Source: an uncultured bacterium
GTDB lineage: Bacteria > Verrucomicrobiota > Verrucomicrobiia > Opitutales > Intestinicryptomonadaceae
Assembly (NCBI GenBank): GCA_905214995.1
Contig: CAJMOT010000114.1
Location: 1-6,719, forward strand
Length of the DNA: 6,719 nt
Direction: 5' to 3'
The position numbers and the translations under genes were made by a program. Under the pieces are notes generated by a model, which did not search any database, had not been told where the DNA came from, and saw only the letters and a list, made by a program, of their open reading frames with translations. Shown piece after piece: positions 5,676 to 6,719 of this stretch. Each line of letters begins with the position of its first letter. The stretch's first letter is position 1.

Positions 5676-6719
5676 CTACCGAGGCGGCGCGCCTTTCGCA
5701 TTCGCATCGTCTACCGGCGCAAAGATATTCGCCAAAAGCCACTGGAACGCCGACAGCGACGGCGGCGCGTGCAGCAGCGACTTCAGCTTTTCGGCGTAGC
5801 CGGCAAATTCCGCGCGCGCGGAGGGGCGCAGGCAGTCCCCCATATACCGCGCAAGCGGCGCGGCGGAGGCGTCGAACTGTATGAACTCCCTCCACGCCGG
5901 CCTGTCCAGCAGAATGTTCGCTATGCTCAAATATTCGATTTTTACGACGGCCCTGCCGACCAGATACGTGAAAGGATTGGCCTTGTAGACGATTGCGCCC
6001 GGTATGCCTTCGAGGGAGCAGGCGAGCGACATCGTCCCGGAGCTCATCATCGCGGCCTTTGCGGTTATGGGGGCGCCGCCGTTGGGAACCAGCCGCACCC
6101 GCCCATTCAGCGCGGGGCGCCGCGAGAGCTCGCCCTCGAGAATTTTTTTTATGCGCGGGGTGGGATACACCGCGGCGGCGCGCTCTCCCGCGAGCCTCTC
6201 CATTGCCCCGCACATGACGGGGAATATCCTCGACACGGCGATCTCCCTGCTGCCCGAGAGCATGAGGATTTCCCCGTCCGCTCCGTATTTGACAGGGGGC
6301 TCGTAGGAATCGGAGAGGAATGGGTGCCCGACGAAATGGACGTCGAGATCCGTGTCGGCGTAACATTCGGTTTCAAAGGGGAATATCACCGCGAGCGAAT
6401 CGAGCAGCGACGCCATCTTGAACCTCCGCGACGCCTTCCACGCCCAAATCTGCGGGCTTATGTAGTAGAGGAGGCGGACGCTTCCCCCGCCCTTCCGGCT
6501 GACGCCGCGCTCTTTGAGAAGCGAGGCGATGTGGAGGTTGAATCCCGGGTAGTCCACAAAGCACACGGCTTTCGGGCGGCATTCGGAAATCCATCCGGCG
6601 ACCGCCTCCGAGAGCGTTTTGAAAAAGCCGTAGTTTTTCAGCACCTCGACGAGCCCCACGACGGAAAAGCTCGTCATGTCGAAGAGCGGCTGCGCGCCGC
6701 AGGAGGCGAGCTTCTCTCC
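5676..6719 (-). CDS. lpxB: LpxB, lipid-A-disaccharide synthase (partial, N-terminus off the right edge)
   Basis: LpxB is a GT19 glycosyltransferase at the inner membrane. It joins UDP-2,3-diacylglucosamine to lipid X to form the lipid A disaccharide, so the host makes lipopolysaccharide. The frame is open to the right edge, giving 347 residues; about 40 N-terminal residues, including the expected GExSGD motif, lie outside. Family blocks appear in order: GEKLASCGAQPLFDM, FSVVGLVEVLKNYG, KAVCFVDYPGFN, YYISPQIWAWKASRRFKM, IFPFETECY, DVHFVGHPF, LSGSRE, SSGTMSL, KANPFTYLVGRAVVK and IEYLSIANILL. An ATG at 6677 is in frame but lies inside the conserved region (residue about 57 in E. coli numbering), so it is not the start. 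Two usually conserved positions differ: LPGSR reads LSGSR, and the Glu after the SGT block (SGTxTLE) is Ala. It is convergent with the nitroreductase. Confidence 0.93.
   Translation of the reverse strand, partial: GEKLASCGAQPLFDMTSFSVVGLVEVLKNYGFFKTLSEAVAGWISECRPKAVCFVDYPGFNLHIASLLKERGVSRKGGGSVRLLYYISPQIWAWKASRRFKMASLLDSLAVIFPFETECYADTDLDVHFVGHPFLSDSYEPPVKYGADGEILMLSGSREIAVSRIFPVMCGAMERLAGERAAAVYPTPRIKKILEGELSRRPALNGRVRLVPNGGAPITAKAAMMSSGTMSLACSLEGIPGAIVYKANPFTYLVGRAVVKIEYLSIANILLDRPAWREFIQFDASAAPLARYMGDCLRPSARAEFAGYAEKLKSLLHAPPSLSAFQWLLANIFAPVDDANAKGAPPR

Noticed and set aside
4952..5884. A 310-codon plus-strand open frame over the nitroreductase and beyond
   Set aside because: It is a shifted frame of the nitroreductase with a strongly Arg-rich translation and no recognisable domain.
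5293..6366. A 357-codon minus-strand open frame across the nitroreductase, convergent gap and lpxB
   Set aside because: It overlaps two well-supported genes and the hairpin region, and its translation is an Arg/Ala-rich low-information sequence.

Overview
The window reads as two pieces of DNA from different kinds of bacteria joined at about 542-583. Bases from about 584 to 6719 look like a Gram-negative bacterium of the Verrucomicrobiota/Lentisphaerota (PVC) type. They carry a lipid A gene (lpxB), a secreted family-106 alpha-L-rhamnosidase and a second exported protein. These genes use many ATA isoleucine codons and have no recognisable Shine-Dalgarno sequences. Bases 1 to about 541 look like part of a Firmicutes-type methionine ABC transporter operon. 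They have an AGGAGGTG ribosome binding site, almost only ATC for isoleucine, and the end of metN overlapping the start of metI. The lineage assignments are inferences from gene content and codon style; no database was searched.

Layout from left to right. (1) 1-312, minus strand: the first 104 codons of metI, running off the left edge. (2) 302-3337, minus strand: one open frame. Its first ~918 residues are an exported GH106 alpha-L-rhamnosidase and its last 79 are the NIL domain of MetN, the methionine importer ATPase. The rhamnosidase is cut just after the end of its third region and the MetN ATPase is absent, so this is a broken join and not a designed fusion. (3) 3338-3646: a divergent intergenic region with a candidate promoter for each neighbour, a terminator-like hairpin between them and four copies of the heptamer AAATCCC. 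(4) 3647-4927, plus strand: an exported protein of unknown function, perhaps a helical-barrel carbohydrate-active protein. (5) 4980-5579, plus strand: a nitroreductase of the Frm2/HBN1-like group. (6) 5580-5675: a short convergent gap with two overlapping hairpins. (7) 5676-6719, minus strand: lpxB, lacking its first ~40 codons at the right edge.

The rhamnosidase and the divergent exported protein could share control and act on rhamnose-containing plant or host polysaccharides in the periplasm or outside the cell. The nitroreductase lies 52 bases after the exported protein and may be cotranscribed with it, but no functional link is evident. LpxB is housekeeping. I find no CRISPR array, RNA gene, insertion sequence or convincing new defence or mobile system. 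The most consequential observation is the chimeric junction, which may be an assembly error. The least explained gene is the exported protein at 3647-4927.
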